Shown: positions 47,292-55,938 of the stretch, one piece after another
Position numbering within the stretch: position 1 is the stretch's first letter
Layout: each line of letters begins with the position of its first letter
NCBI GenBank assembly: GCA_016717325.1
Contig: JADKFV010000051.1
Coordinates: 46,848-110,847 of the forward strand
Direction: 5' to 3'
Length of the DNA: 64,000 bases
Origin: Bacteroidota bacterium
Lineage (GTDB): Bacteria > Bacteroidota > Bacteroidia > AKYH767-A > OLB10
Program-made: the position numbers and the translations under genes
Notes under the pieces: generated by a model
What the model was told of the DNA's origin: nothing
The model's database searches: none
Seen by the model: only the letters and a program-made list of their open reading frames with translations

Positions 47292-47789
47292 ACTGCTTAC
47301 GTCAGCCTATGAAAAAACCAATTCCTCAACAGGTACACGTTAACAACATGTGGTAAAAATAAAAATTACATCGACATTGCTGACATACCTTAGCAAAAAA
47401 AAAAATACACATCCCATAGCAGAGCACTGCCGGCATCAAATGGAAATATCAAGTTTAGATTGCAACTTCGATACTGAAAATGTTGTACGCTTTATTGATA
47501 CTTTTGATTGCAAACTCGATTTAGTGAAATTGAAATTTGATAGAGTGATAGGTGCCTCGGTATTTTATTTTACAAAAGGAGCAACAAATCGTATATGGTG
47601 ATAGTTGTGAAATTGCAAAAAAAATTGCTTTACTAATTCACCTAAGCAATCACCCGATTAAACTCCGTACCACACCGTAAGATGCAATGAACAGCCCGTT
47701 AGAGAACACGGGGCAGGCCTAATAGACAAAAGCCCCTCGTTTGCTGCGATGCAGGGGGGCTTTCGTCTATACGGCTAAATGTTAGCTGT
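47292..47789 (-). other. attC-like spacer with 306-bp IS deletion derivative and structured block
   Basis: ACTGCTTAC (47292-47300), IS left end GTCAGCCTATGAAAAAACC, then the first 55 or so codons of the transposase (MEISSLDCNFDTENVVRFID) on the + strand up to about 47570. The rest of the transposase is deleted, with direct passage to the motif TCGTATATGGTGATAGTTG at 47589-47607. The structured block (AAGCCCCTCGTTTGCTGCGA hairpin) follows, and the core GTTAGCT at 47781-47787 lies next to the stop codon at 47792. Confidence 0.62.
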
Positions 47790-47791
47790 AG

Positions 47792-48721
47792 TTATTCTAT
47801 TTCAAAATGTTTCATAACTCGTAATACTCTCAATGTAAGCCATCTACTTGGTTTGCCAGCTTTTTCCATGCTGACGTGTACCTGTCCTGAATGAGCAGAT
47901 TGCATATTCCAAGTCCCTTCATTGTTTCGTTTTGACTTCAGTACATCAATCGCTGCTTTCATTCTGTCGTCCCATTCAATTCCTGCATATTGAAAAAAAT
48001 CCATCGCTCGAAGAATGTCATATTTCCATCTGCACGGATAAGTCAACTTCAAAAAGTCTTTATTAATAATTTGACCTGTTCTATCAGACAAGAATAATTG
48101 ATGTAGCAAGATAAACTCAATTGAACTTTTTTGAGCGCTGAGAATTTCCTCTTTTCTATGCACATATCCAGCTTTCTGAAATTCTACAAAACCTTCAAGC
48201 ACAGATATTGTTGTGTGCAAGGAACTGTGTTTAGCTCCGCTTCTTGTTGTCCTGCAATTAAATCCTCCATCCGGCATAATCTCATTAAGAATACTGTCTA
48301 TAATGGAATGTAACTTCATTTCAGGTGTTTTGAAATAGGAAGCATAATTCAAAAACATTCCATTTACACAAACGTCACTATGCTGCGATGTGGATGGCCC
48401 CAATCGAATACCTCCATCATCTGCCATATTATTTTGTAAGACCAGTTCTATTGTCTCTTGCACAATCTCATTGTTTGATGGGAGATTTAAATTGCGAAGG
48501 TCAAGTAAAGTGTAATGGGTCGAAATCCATTTGGGTTGATAGAATCTATCTCCCCAATGGCCGTCTGAATTACGTTTTGATAAAATATTCATACCCCATC
48601 CTTCATTTGCTATTCGGGTTTGAAGTTTCTTTTTGTCAGATCCTAACAAATCACGCCAAACTTGGTATTGAATAGAGACGTCTCCTTCCAATAACCAGTC
48701 TATGATTTGTTGATTGTTCAT
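47792..48721 (-). CDS. Alpha/alpha-toroid (prenyltransferase/squalene cyclase-like repeat) protein, unknown
   Basis: 309 aa soluble protein. Repeats with QW/GG features: NEGWGMNILSKRNSDGHWGD, YTLLDLRNLNLPSNNEIVQE, DDGGIRLGPSTSQHSDVCVN, MPDGGFNCRTTRSGAKHSSL and NEGTWNMQSAHSGQVHVSM. These suggest the alpha/alpha barrel of squalene-hopene cyclase/prenyltransferase repeat proteins, but no catalytic DxDD motif is visible. Similar unassigned proteins occur widely. Single-gene cassette-like unit. Confidence 0.7.
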   Translation of the reverse strand: MNNQQIIDWLLEGDVSIQYQVWRDLLGSDKKKLQTRIANEGWGMNILSKRNSDGHWGDRFYQPKWISTHYTLLDLRNLNLPSNNEIVQETIELVLQNNMADDGGIRLGPSTSQHSDVCVNGMFLNYASYFKTPEMKLHSIIDSILNEIMPDGGFNCRTTRSGAKHSSLHTTISVLEGFVEFQKAGYVHRKEEILSAQKSSIEFILLHQLFLSDRTGQIINKDFLKLTYPCRWKYDILRAMDFFQYAGIEWDDRMKAAIDVLKSKRNNEGTWNMQSAHSGQVHVSMEKAGKPSRWLTLRVLRVMKHFEIE

Positions 48722-48788
48722 TTTGAATATTATTATCGGTAATTATAATTCTGACTAACGTATTTTTTGAGCTTTCAGAATCAATTAG

Positions 48789-49309
48789 TTACGAAACCAA
48801 CGTCCTGCGGTTTGAGGTCAAATTTAGTGATATTCTTTTTATTCGCTGCACAAGTTTAAGTTTTCTTTTTTCATCGAGGAACAAACATTCAGTTGATGGT
48901 TTGTAAGCAACTTTATGTGTAATCATTGTCCAAATAATTACGCCCAACTTTCGTGCTGTTGCGCTTACGGCAATTGCTCTTCCTTTTCTGTAAGCAACTC
49001 GCCTAAAAAAATCAGAAAGATGCGTTTCTTTTAAATTGCCGATGGCATTGGCAGCGTGTCGGAGTGCAATTTTTAATCTGTTGCTTCCTTTAGGAGTTTT
49101 GCTTGATAAGATTTTGCCACCCGATATTTTATTATTAGGAGCAAGCCGTAACCAGGAAGTAAATTCTTTTGCTGTTTTGAATTTGTCAAATCCTTCCGGC
49201 CCCACTTCACTCATTATTGTAAGCACGGTGGCATGGCTCAATCCTTCAATTGCCATTAAATCTACTCCGCCAAAATATTGATAGGATGCTTGATTAAGGT
49301 CGAAGCCTT
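48789..49309 (-). pseudogene. 3' fragment of an IS110-family transposase
   Basis: The frame is open from about 49309 and reads QGFDLNQASYQYFGGVDLMA, then IEGLSHATVLTIMSEVGPEG, FDKFKTAKEFTSWLRLAPNN, KISGGKILSSKTPKGSNRLK and IALRHAANAIGNLKETHL. This is the C-terminal transposase_20 half of IS110/IS1111 enzymes (GPEGF..F...K.F.SWLRLAP and SRLR-type motifs). The N-terminal DEDD domain is missing, cut at the palindrome GGTAACGTTACC (49310-49321). Confidence 0.8.
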
Positions 49310-49707
49310 GGTAACGTTACCTTTTCCTATAAAAATTATCGCAACGGTGCGCAACAGCAGGAATGCACATTTGTGGTATGGAATTTATACGCAGTTTTAG
49401 TATGCATATATTGCCGTGCGATTTTGTGCGCATACGCCATGCCGGTTTCCTTTGCCACCGCAATAAAACGGAACGGCTTCAACGTATACACACACAGTTA
49501 CTATTGCCACCACCACCGCCCAGAGTAACAGTGCCACTGCACATACAAGTAATGCAACGCACTGGTAACGACATTACTATTTGCCCTGTTTGCAAAAAGG
49601 GAAAGCTAGAATTAATGGGCTCTTATAAGTACATAAATGGAAAAATGATAAATGTAAATGACTTGCGCAACCGGGGTTCACCTCTTAAACAAAACATTAA
49701 TCGATGA
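49309..49707 (+). pseudogene. 3' fragment of an IS91-family transposase
   Basis: Degenerate: GNVTFSYKNYRNGAQQQECT in one frame, then, after a shift at about 49360, EFIRSFSMHILPCDFVRIRH then AGFLCHRNKTERLQ, later DITICPVCKKGKLELMGSYK. These are the end of Y2 IS91 transposases (EFIRRFLxHVLPxGFVRIRHYGFLxNRxK and CPxCxxG). The N-terminal HUH/Y2 part is absent. It contains a copy of the motif AACGTATACACACACAGTTA at 49481-49500, placed inside former coding sequence. Confidence 0.72.
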
Positions 49708-49834
49708 AAACATTAAAAATTGCTTACTCCGTTGGTAATCGGAATCGCAATGAAAAAAAACTGTATGGTAATAAAGTACGCTCAATTTTGGGTAGGGGCA
49801 CTATTGACTAAAAGCAAAAGTAATGCAATACACC

Positions 49835-50037
49835 AACGTATACACTCATAGTTAAACCAGCGCAAGAAATAAAATTGCGTTACTATTACACCTAAGCAAT
49901 TTAGACGCCCCCCTCCAGCAAAGCCACTCAATTATGACGACACCCCATGCCGGTGTCGCTGAACATAGTATAGACAAAAGCCCCTCGTTTGCTGCGATGC
50001 AGGGGGGCTTTCGTCTATACGGCTAAATGTTATAGGC
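49835..50037 (-). other. Motif plus structured block ending in core GTTATAGGC
   Basis: AACGTATACACTCATAGTTA at 49835-49854, the AATTGCGTTACT...AAGCAATT hairpin, GACACCCCATGCCGGTGTC hairpin, and AAGCCCCTCGTTTGCTGCGA with GGGGGGCTTTCGTCTA, ending GGCTAAAT then GTTATAGGC (50029-50037). Third copy of the block seen at 46.65 and 47.61 kb. The core matches GCCTATAAC at 51269-51277 in all nine positions, bounding the two-gene cassette 50046-51250. Confidence 0.65.
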
Positions 50038-50045
50038 AGCTTTTT

Positions 50046-50504
50046 TCACTGTTTTGGTATCAATTGCTCAACTGAGAAATAGTAAAACTCTCCACCAATT
50101 GGATTTCTAGTTTGTTTGTCAACTACCCTTACAGGAATATTATATTGTCTACCGATGTTGGCTGTCGAATTTTCTCCTGCAAAAAACTTTTCGACTAAAT
50201 TGTCCCAAAGTGATTTGTCTTGGTCTGGGTTTTCCAAATGAAATTGTTCAACCTGAATTTGGGCTGTTGCTCTTGACAAATAAAATTGATGGTATTCATA
50301 AGTCCTTGCCCTGAGTTCAGGGTTATTGTCAATCCTAATATATGTTAAAGGGAAGAGTAATACACCACGTCTTTTGAATGCTGAAACTAGTTCAGTATAA
50401 AAATGGTTTGCTTCATTTTCATCATTTGCAGTGAAAGTCGTCATAAAATGAATCATTGCATTATATCCATTGTCTTCAAATCTTAATTCAAGTAAAAATT
50501 CCAT
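50046..50504 (-). CDS. Protein of unknown function, partner of TIGR02391-type gene
   Basis: 152 aa soluble, alpha/beta: MEFLLELRFEDNGYNAMIHF, ANDENEANHFYTELVSAFKR, RGVLLFPLTYIRIDNNPELR, ARTYEYHQFYLSRATAQIQV, IPVRVVDKQTRNPIGGEFYY. No family recognised. 11 bp after the TIGR02391-type gene in the same cassette, so the two probably act together, perhaps as an abortive-infection pair. No catalytic motif visible. Confidence 0.6.
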   Translation of the reverse strand: MEFLLELRFEDNGYNAMIHFMTTFTANDENEANHFYTELVSAFKRRGVLLFPLTYIRIDNNPELRARTYEYHQFYLSRATAQIQVEQFHLENPDQDKSLWDNLVEKFFAGENSTANIGRQYNIPVRVVDKQTRNPIGGEFYYFSVEQLIPKQ

Positions 50505-50515
50505 ATTGATTGGTT

Positions 50516-51250
50516 TTAGGATTTATAATAAACTGCTTTGTCAAGTTGTCGATAGAGAAATGAAATTAAACTTAAAATATCCAAACAATCCTGTTTGTCA
50601 ATAGGCCAAGTAATTGCTGGTTCGTGAGCTGTCGGATTTCGTATAGCACTCATTAAGCCACCTGAAATAAATTTAATGCCGTCTTGGAAGTCTTTGTCAG
50701 TTTGCGATTGACAAGCTGTTGCTTTTAAAACACCGTTGTCACACCCCCAAACATTTAGCATAAGTGGTTGTCCATCTTTATCGCTTTGTGATTTTGTTTT
50801 TACGTCTTTGTTGTATACTTTTGCACTTTCAAAAACTGCGTGAAAATAATTTCCTTGTGCAAAAAGTCTTTGAGAATGCTTTGTCACTTCAGAATGAAAA
50901 TTTCTCTTTAAAAATTCGTCAAGGTTGTCCTTGTGAAGTAAGTTATATGGGCAATGATTTTTTTCTAAAAATTCAATTGTTGTTTTCTTGTGTTCTTCTG
51001 GTGTCAGTTCAAGGCAAAAATTAATAAGTCGTTTTACCCTTTCCGTATTGTCTAAAGGTGTCTTTGCTAATGAGAGAACCCAATTATATAATGATTGTGC
51101 TCTAACTGATGTTATTGCTGTGTTAGGAAAGTTCTCTTTGTTTACCCTTAATATAGATTGTCCAAGTCGGTCAATTTCATTAACCGATGTCGAGTATTTC
51201 AGAGAGTCCCCGATTTGTGTTGCTATATGTCGAAAGTTTATTTCTTGCAT
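50516..51250 (-). CDS. TIGR02391-family (Abi/Ymh-like) protein
   Basis: Start at 51250 (MQEINFRHIATQIGDSLKYS), since the longer frame to 51298 would run into the IS. 244 aa, ending with the family hallmark: FQDGIKFISGGLMSAIRNPT then AHEPAI, followed by DCLDILSLISFLYRQLDKA, plus LFAQGNYFHAVFESAKVYNK upstream. The family (TIGR02391, Ymh) is often found in defence and prophage contexts. It is HEPN-like in fold. The RNPxAHE motif resembles the HEPN Rx4-6H ribonuclease motif (Arg-Asn-Pro-Thr-Ala-His). Confidence 0.82.
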   Translation of the reverse strand: MQEINFRHIATQIGDSLKYSTSVNEIDRLGQSILRVNKENFPNTAITSVRAQSLYNWVLSLAKTPLDNTERVKRLINFCLELTPEEHKKTTIEFLEKNHCPYNLLHKDNLDEFLKRNFHSEVTKHSQRLFAQGNYFHAVFESAKVYNKDVKTKSQSDKDGQPLMLNVWGCDNGVLKATACQSQTDKDFQDGIKFISGGLMSAIRNPTAHEPAITWPIDKQDCLDILSLISFLYRQLDKAVYYKS

Positions 51251-51277
51251 TGTCGTCTGTTTAAAGTTGCCTATAAC

Positions 51278-53022
51278 GTCAGCCTGTGAAAAAACCATTT
51301 CCTCAACAGCTGCACGTTAACAACATGTGGTAAAAATAAAAATTACAACAACACCGTTGACATACCTTAGCAAAAAAATAAATATGCATCACATAGCTGA
51401 GGGCTGCCGGCATCAAATGGAAATATCAAGTTTAGATTGCAACATCGATACTGAAAATGTTGTACGCTTTATTGATGCATTTGTATGCAAGCTCGATTTA
51501 CAGAAATTAAATTTTGCAGTAAGCACCATAAAAGATGAAGGCCGCCCATCGTACCACAGCAGTATATTTTTAAAAATATATTTGTATGGCTACCTCAATG
51601 GAATACGCAGCAGCCGCAAACTTGAGGCGCGAGTGCGCGCAACATCGAAATGCAATGGCTCTGTGGCAAGTTGATACCGAGCTACCATAGCATTGCCGAT
51701 TTTCGTAAGGACAACCCAAAGGCATTGCGCAATACGTTCAAGTTATTTGTAAGTTTTCTTAAAGACATTGACTTAATAGGAGGAGAGCTTATTGCAATAG
51801 ATGGGACCAAAATACGCGCCCACAACAGCAAGAAAAATAATTATTCGCAGAAAAATTGAGCGCCACTTTACATTCATTGAAAATAAAATAAGTGAATATA
51901 TGGCACAATTGGATAAATGCGATGCAGCCGAAGACGAGATAAAAATCACAAACATTACCAAAAAGATTGAGCAACTTGCAGCGCGAAAATATTTTATGAA
52001 ACACTGGAAACAGAATTAAAAGAAAGTGGCGACACGCAGATAAGCACCACCGATGCCGATGCACGCGCATTGCTCATACAAGGCCAGGTAGTAGAAGTAG
52101 CCTACAACACACAAGCAGCCGTTGACGATAAGCACAAACTTGTAGCTGCCACACACACCATAAACCGTAACGACAGAAACGCCCTTACCGATATTGCCAC
52201 CGAAGCAAAGCAAAATATGGATGTATCAACGTATACAGCTATAGTAGATAAGGGATACCACAACGGCCGGCAAATACAGCAGGCCACCAATGCCGGCATA
52301 GTAACCATAGTAGCACCACCCGAAATAGTAAACAGCAACGAGCATGGCACCACCCCCGATTACGTAGTAACTAAGTTTGTATACGATGAAAGCACCGATA
52401 CATATACATGTCCACAAGGCGCAACACTAACAACCACAGGCACATGGCATCGCAAATCGCGCGAGCGCGATACCTACCAATTTAAAAATACCGTACACCA
52501 AAATGTAAAACCTGCCCTGCAAAACACCTGTGCACAGGGCGCGCCAAAGGAGGCCGCGAAATAGAACGCAGTGAGTTTGCTGCCGAAGTTGAAGCCAACA
52601 ATGCTCGCTATAACAGCCACAAGGAAACATACCGCAAGCGACAAGAAATAAACGAACACATATTTGGTACAATAAAAAGAGTATGGGGATATTACTACAC
52701 AAATCTGAAAGGATTAGAAAAGTAAATGGCGAATGGAGCCTCATCATGACAGTTTACAACATCAAGCGCACAATCAACATACTAGGTATACAGCCACTGT
52801 TAGAGAAACTAAAAAACTGGAATCCTGACTACACAAGGATTTCACGGCTAAAATCAAAAACGACCGCATTACATCAATTTCTACGCATTCAATTTCACGA
52901 GCATAGTGTAGCAGCGTAAAAAACAACCCCCGTTAAAAACGCCACAAATCGTATATGGTCACCGTTACGAAGCTGTTTCGGCCGCCAAAATTTTTAAAAG
53001 GTAGGTTTTTTTCACATCTGAC
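51278..53022 (+). mobile_element. IS1182-family insertion sequence, copy A, inside an attC-like core
   Basis: Ends: GTCAGCCTGTGAAAAAACC on the left and GGTTTTTTTCACATCTGAC on the right, imperfect inverted repeats of about 19 bp. About 1745 bp with one transposase gene. Flanks are GCCTATAAC on the left and GTTCCTGGGC on the right, so the element interrupts an AAC/GTT core. No clear target duplication. Near-identical to copies B and C. Confidence 0.85.
51384..52919 (+). pseudogene. IS1182-family transposase, copy A (several frameshifts)
   Basis: Starts MHHIAEGCRHQMEISSLD at 51384. DDE domain parts: GGELIAIDGTKIRAHNSKK, AIVDKGYHNGRQIQQATNAG and RQEINEHIFGTIKRVWGYY, giving the D, D, E residues of the family. 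Compared with copy C it is broken at the REC/R repeat near 51627 (one extra base), has five A at 51851 where copy B has seven, lacks an A near 51988, and has further shifts near 52487, 52520 and 52722. It would not make a full protein as read, unless these are read errors. Confidence 0.85.
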
Positions 53023-53149
53023 GTTCCTGGGCTTGGCGAAGGTGGCGATTTTCACCACAAATGTTGATGCGGAGAACCAAACTTTGATTAACCACAAATG
53101 TGTCTGCGGAGCTCTGAACCGCCACTTTTGCCAAACCCGTGTTACCGGG
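53023..53149 (-). other. attC-like hairpin next to mcrC
   Basis: GGGCTTGGCGAAGGTGGCG (53029-53047) pairs with CGCCACTTTTGCCAAACCC (53120-53138) in 17 of 19 positions around a 72-base loop, then the core GTTACCGGG (53141-53149). The stop codon of mcrC lies inside this core. The left core of the same site is GCCTATAAC at 51269, displaced by IS copy A. Without the IS the site would be about 135 bp, a normal attC length. Confidence 0.7.
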
Positions 53150-54515
53150 TCGTTGTTCTTCTTTCAAGCTCATTTAGTTCGTTTGTTAATAGTCGCTTTG
53201 CTTCATTGATACTGTCCTTTTTTAATGGAATACCCATTACTAAAACTGTATTTGTTACTTCGTTAATTCCGTTCTTATATTTTATAGCTTTCAATTCTAA
53301 ATGGTCTGATGGATAACAAAGAAACCCATATTTAAAGTCTGTCTTACTGAAAGAAGTATAAGCCATAATTTGGTGTAAATCGTGTCTGTGGTCGTCTTTC
53401 AGAGTTTCGCTCTTGTCGAACTTGTTATAAAGGTTTGATTTGTATTTAGCGTCTATGAATACTAAGAGGTTTTCCTTTTGATATATAGCGTCTGGTTCAA
53501 TGTGTTTTAGTTCCCACGAATAGTGCTTAGAAGTTCGTGAGTGAAACTTGAAATTTGCAAATAATTTTCCTCCGGTCTCTTTAGCAACTGCTTTAAAAAT
53601 GTGTTGAACGAATTTTTCAAAAACATCTGAGAAGTCTACTCTCCATGCTGTGCTGTCAACCAAATTAAAGTTAAGAATTTTATTAGCTTGTTCTTTACAC
53701 GTTTTTACTGTTGGGCTGTCAGATGATTTGGCAATAATATTATTTGTCGCTTTAGGCTTATGGTGATACAACTTTTCTTCAATGAAACTAAGCTTTACAC
53801 GGATTGTGTTTTTTATTCTTTGTGGCGTATTAGAAGAAAGTAATTCATTCTTACAAATGTCAAATACATATCGTATTTCGGCATATTCGCTATGAAACTC
53901 ACTTAAAATATTTTTCCTAGTTGGAAACTTCAAACGATTTTCAATTTTGTATTCGTTGTTGATGTATTTGTTCCAATTGATTTGTCCAGAAGGTTGGCTA
54001 GACATTTTTTCGATATTATCAAACTTACGCCAAGGTCTTGATAGTAATGCTTCGAGAGAAGCAATGAATTTAACTGCTTCTAAATATAACGGTGGTCGGA
54101 AGTTTTTACCAGAAGCAAGAGGCAAGCTGTCAATAACTTCCGGGCTTATTTCTGTTCCAAGCAAATTTAGAATTTCAATGTAATCTTCAAAACGGTCTCG
54201 ACCAGTAAACCTTGGCATTACGACAAAGTCACCTATTTGCTTTCCTGTGTCAGATGCTCTTAAAGGAATTGTACCAATAAAACTGGAAGAACGAAAAGTC
54301 AAGGACGTATTTTGGTCAGAGCCAATAATAAATGGTTGAACCCCTATGAACCTGAATTGCGATGAATTATAGTCTATAAACTTTTGAAGGTACTGGCCAA
54401 TAATTCTTTTGTCAGCTGATTTAAACCATTTTTTTTGCAAAGCAATTCCACTTAACTGTCTTGATTGTTCAGTTAAGCAAGGCACTTCACAAAAAACATC
54501 TAATGGCTTACTCAT
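53142..54515 (-). CDS. mcrC: McrC-like nuclease subunit of type IV restriction system
   Basis: 457 aa. N-terminal domain with FIGVQPFIIG and TFRSSSFIGTIPL. C-terminal PD-(D/E)xK nuclease core: WELKHIEPDAIYQKENLLVF with Asp342, then IDAKYKSNLYNKF with Asp355 and Lys357, then DDHRHDLHQIMAYTS. The family partner McrB supplies GTP-dependent translocation and DNA cleavage is by this subunit. The gene overlaps mcrB by 4 bp. Its TAA lies within the attC-like core GTTACCGGG, as is common for cassette genes. Confidence 0.87.
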   Translation of the reverse strand: MSKPLDVFCEVPCLTEQSRQLSGIALQKKWFKSADKRIIGQYLQKFIDYNSSQFRFIGVQPFIIGSDQNTSLTFRSSSFIGTIPLRASDTGKQIGDFVVMPRFTGRDRFEDYIEILNLLGTEISPEVIDSLPLASGKNFRPPLYLEAVKFIASLEALLSRPWRKFDNIEKMSSQPSGQINWNKYINNEYKIENRLKFPTRKNILSEFHSEYAEIRYVFDICKNELLSSNTPQRIKNTIRVKLSFIEEKLYHHKPKATNNIIAKSSDSPTVKTCKEQANKILNFNLVDSTAWRVDFSDVFEKFVQHIFKAVAKETGGKLFANFKFHSRTSKHYSWELKHIEPDAIYQKENLLVFIDAKYKSNLYNKFDKSETLKDDHRHDLHQIMAYTSFSKTDFKYGFLCYPSDHLELKAIKYKNGINEVTNTVLVMGIPLKKDSINEAKRLLTNELNELERRTTTR

Positions 54516-55900
54516 TCAAAAAGAGATTTGTTTATTCGAATGGCGAAATAATTATTGAATTCTTCTTTAGCATTTCTAATCAACCCTTCTTGTAAATATT
54601 CTTTTATCAATGGGAATATTTCGTACCTGATACGGTTTGTCATTTCCTCTTCGCTGTCTGCAATAAAGTAGCCTTGACCGGGTTGGAGCGATAATTCATT
54701 GCTCGAGGCGTACCAGTCGAATATTTCTTGAATTCTTGCAAAATCATCCTTGAAGAATTGTTTTGAAATAATGGCCTTAGGTTTTAATGTGTACCAAGCA
54801 AATCGTCTACGTAAAGCAAAGTCAACAACTGCCAAACTTCTGTCGGCAGTGTTCATAGTAGCAATTACTGAAAAATTATCTGGCAGTTTGGCAATTTTGA
54901 AACCAGGGGAAATCTCAATTTCAACATTCGATTTGTCCATTTTATGTTCAAACAAATAGAAAATGGGGCCTAAAACATTCGAAAGATTTGCTCTATTTAT
55001 TTCGTCAATTATCAAAAGCACTTTTTCATTCTCGTGTTCTTTCGCATACTTCAAAGCCTCCGTAAAACTTCCCAAATTTTCTTTGTAGCTAAGTTCTTTG
55101 CTATTTAATTCTGGACGAATACCAAAAATAAAATCTGAAAAACTTGTCTCTGCGTGGAACTGGGTAAAAAATGTTTTTGCTTTAATTTTTTCTGCAACTT
55201 CTTTTGCTGTTCTTGTTTTCCCAGTCCCGGGAGGTCCTTGAAGTACAATATATTTTCTTTCGCTCAAAAGATTTTTAATTTCTTCTGCTTCATCAATTGT
55301 CTCTGTCTTAAGGAAAGGTTCTAAAGCTTCTGAAATGGCTTTTCTGTGGTCTTTGTTTGAGGGCCAGTCTCTAAGTTTTGCATAGCCAGCTACAAAGGCA
55401 GCAATTGTTTTCTTGCCCGCTTCGCTTTCTGGGTCATCAACAATTTGGCAAGCTGGTAAAACTTTTGTGTAAGTCTTTATTGTGTTTTTTATGTGTTGTA
55501 AATCAAGGCTGCCAGTGATGGACTTTGGCAAACTTGTTTCTATGTCAGAAAAGTCCGATTTACAAAATCCCTTTTCATTAATAAGTTTAGAAAATAGTCT
55601 TCTTAGGCCTGGATAGGTAGCTAGTTCATAGTCATTTTTAAAACCACTAGATCCAATACCCAAACAAACTAACCAAGGTTGGTCTTGGTCGTTTGGAAAT
55701 ATAGTTAGTGAAAAGTCGTGGAATGGTCCCGAAGCTTCTTCTTCTGGATGAATAAAACCAAAATAAGCTCCGTTGTCTTTTAAAGCCTCTTGTCCAGTGT
55801 TATTTCGTTCAACATAAGGTTTATTAAATTCGTTGTCAGTTTTAGCACCGAACTGTTCCGCTTTCTCTTTTATGAATTGTCTAATATTTTCTATGTTCAT
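54512..55900 (-). CDS. mcrB: McrB-like AAA+ GTPase of type IV restriction system
   Basis: 462 aa. N-terminal part (1-200) is a specificity-like domain (MrcB_N-type fold: FHDFSLTIFPNDQDQPWLVC). Walker A GPPGTGKT at 222-229, Walker B LLIIDEIN near 295-302, and the McrB signature ATMNTADRSLAVVDFALRRR at about 348-367. McrB is the only AAA+ known to use GTP; that is family knowledge. With mcrC it forms a complete McrBC system that cleaves modified foreign DNA. Bounded by matching cores (53141 and 55930) and by IS copies A and B. Confidence 0.9.
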   Translation of the reverse strand: MNIENIRQFIKEKAEQFGAKTDNEFNKPYVERNNTGQEALKDNGAYFGFIHPEEEASGPFHDFSLTIFPNDQDQPWLVCLGIGSSGFKNDYELATYPGLRRLFSKLINEKGFCKSDFSDIETSLPKSITGSLDLQHIKNTIKTYTKVLPACQIVDDPESEAGKKTIAAFVAGYAKLRDWPSNKDHRKAISEALEPFLKTETIDEAEEIKNLLSERKYIVLQGPPGTGKTRTAKEVAEKIKAKTFFTQFHAETSFSDFIFGIRPELNSKELSYKENLGSFTEALKYAKEHENEKVLLIIDEINRANLSNVLGPIFYLFEHKMDKSNVEIEISPGFKIAKLPDNFSVIATMNTADRSLAVVDFALRRRFAWYTLKPKAIISKQFFKDDFARIQEIFDWYASSNELSLQPGQGYFIADSEEEMTNRIRYEIFPLIKEYLQEGLIRNAKEEFNNYFAIRINKSLFE

Positions 55901-55938
55901 ATTGTCTGTTTGAATTTCGTTTTACAATGCCCGGTAAC

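Noticed and set aside
51828..51870. Programmed frameshifting at the A run of the IS transposase
   Set aside because: IS1182 transposases are normally single-frame and the run length differs between copies (5, 6, 7), which fits indel or read error better than a conserved slippery site.
52228..52247. AACGTATACAGCTATAGTA, close to the 19-base spacer motif
   Set aside because: It encodes STYTAIVD in the transposase, identical in all three copies and constrained by coding; similarity is likely chance.
54512..54515. mcrB/mcrC overlap as a frameshift fusion
   Set aside because: A 4-bp stop/start overlap is the usual translational coupling; both proteins are complete.
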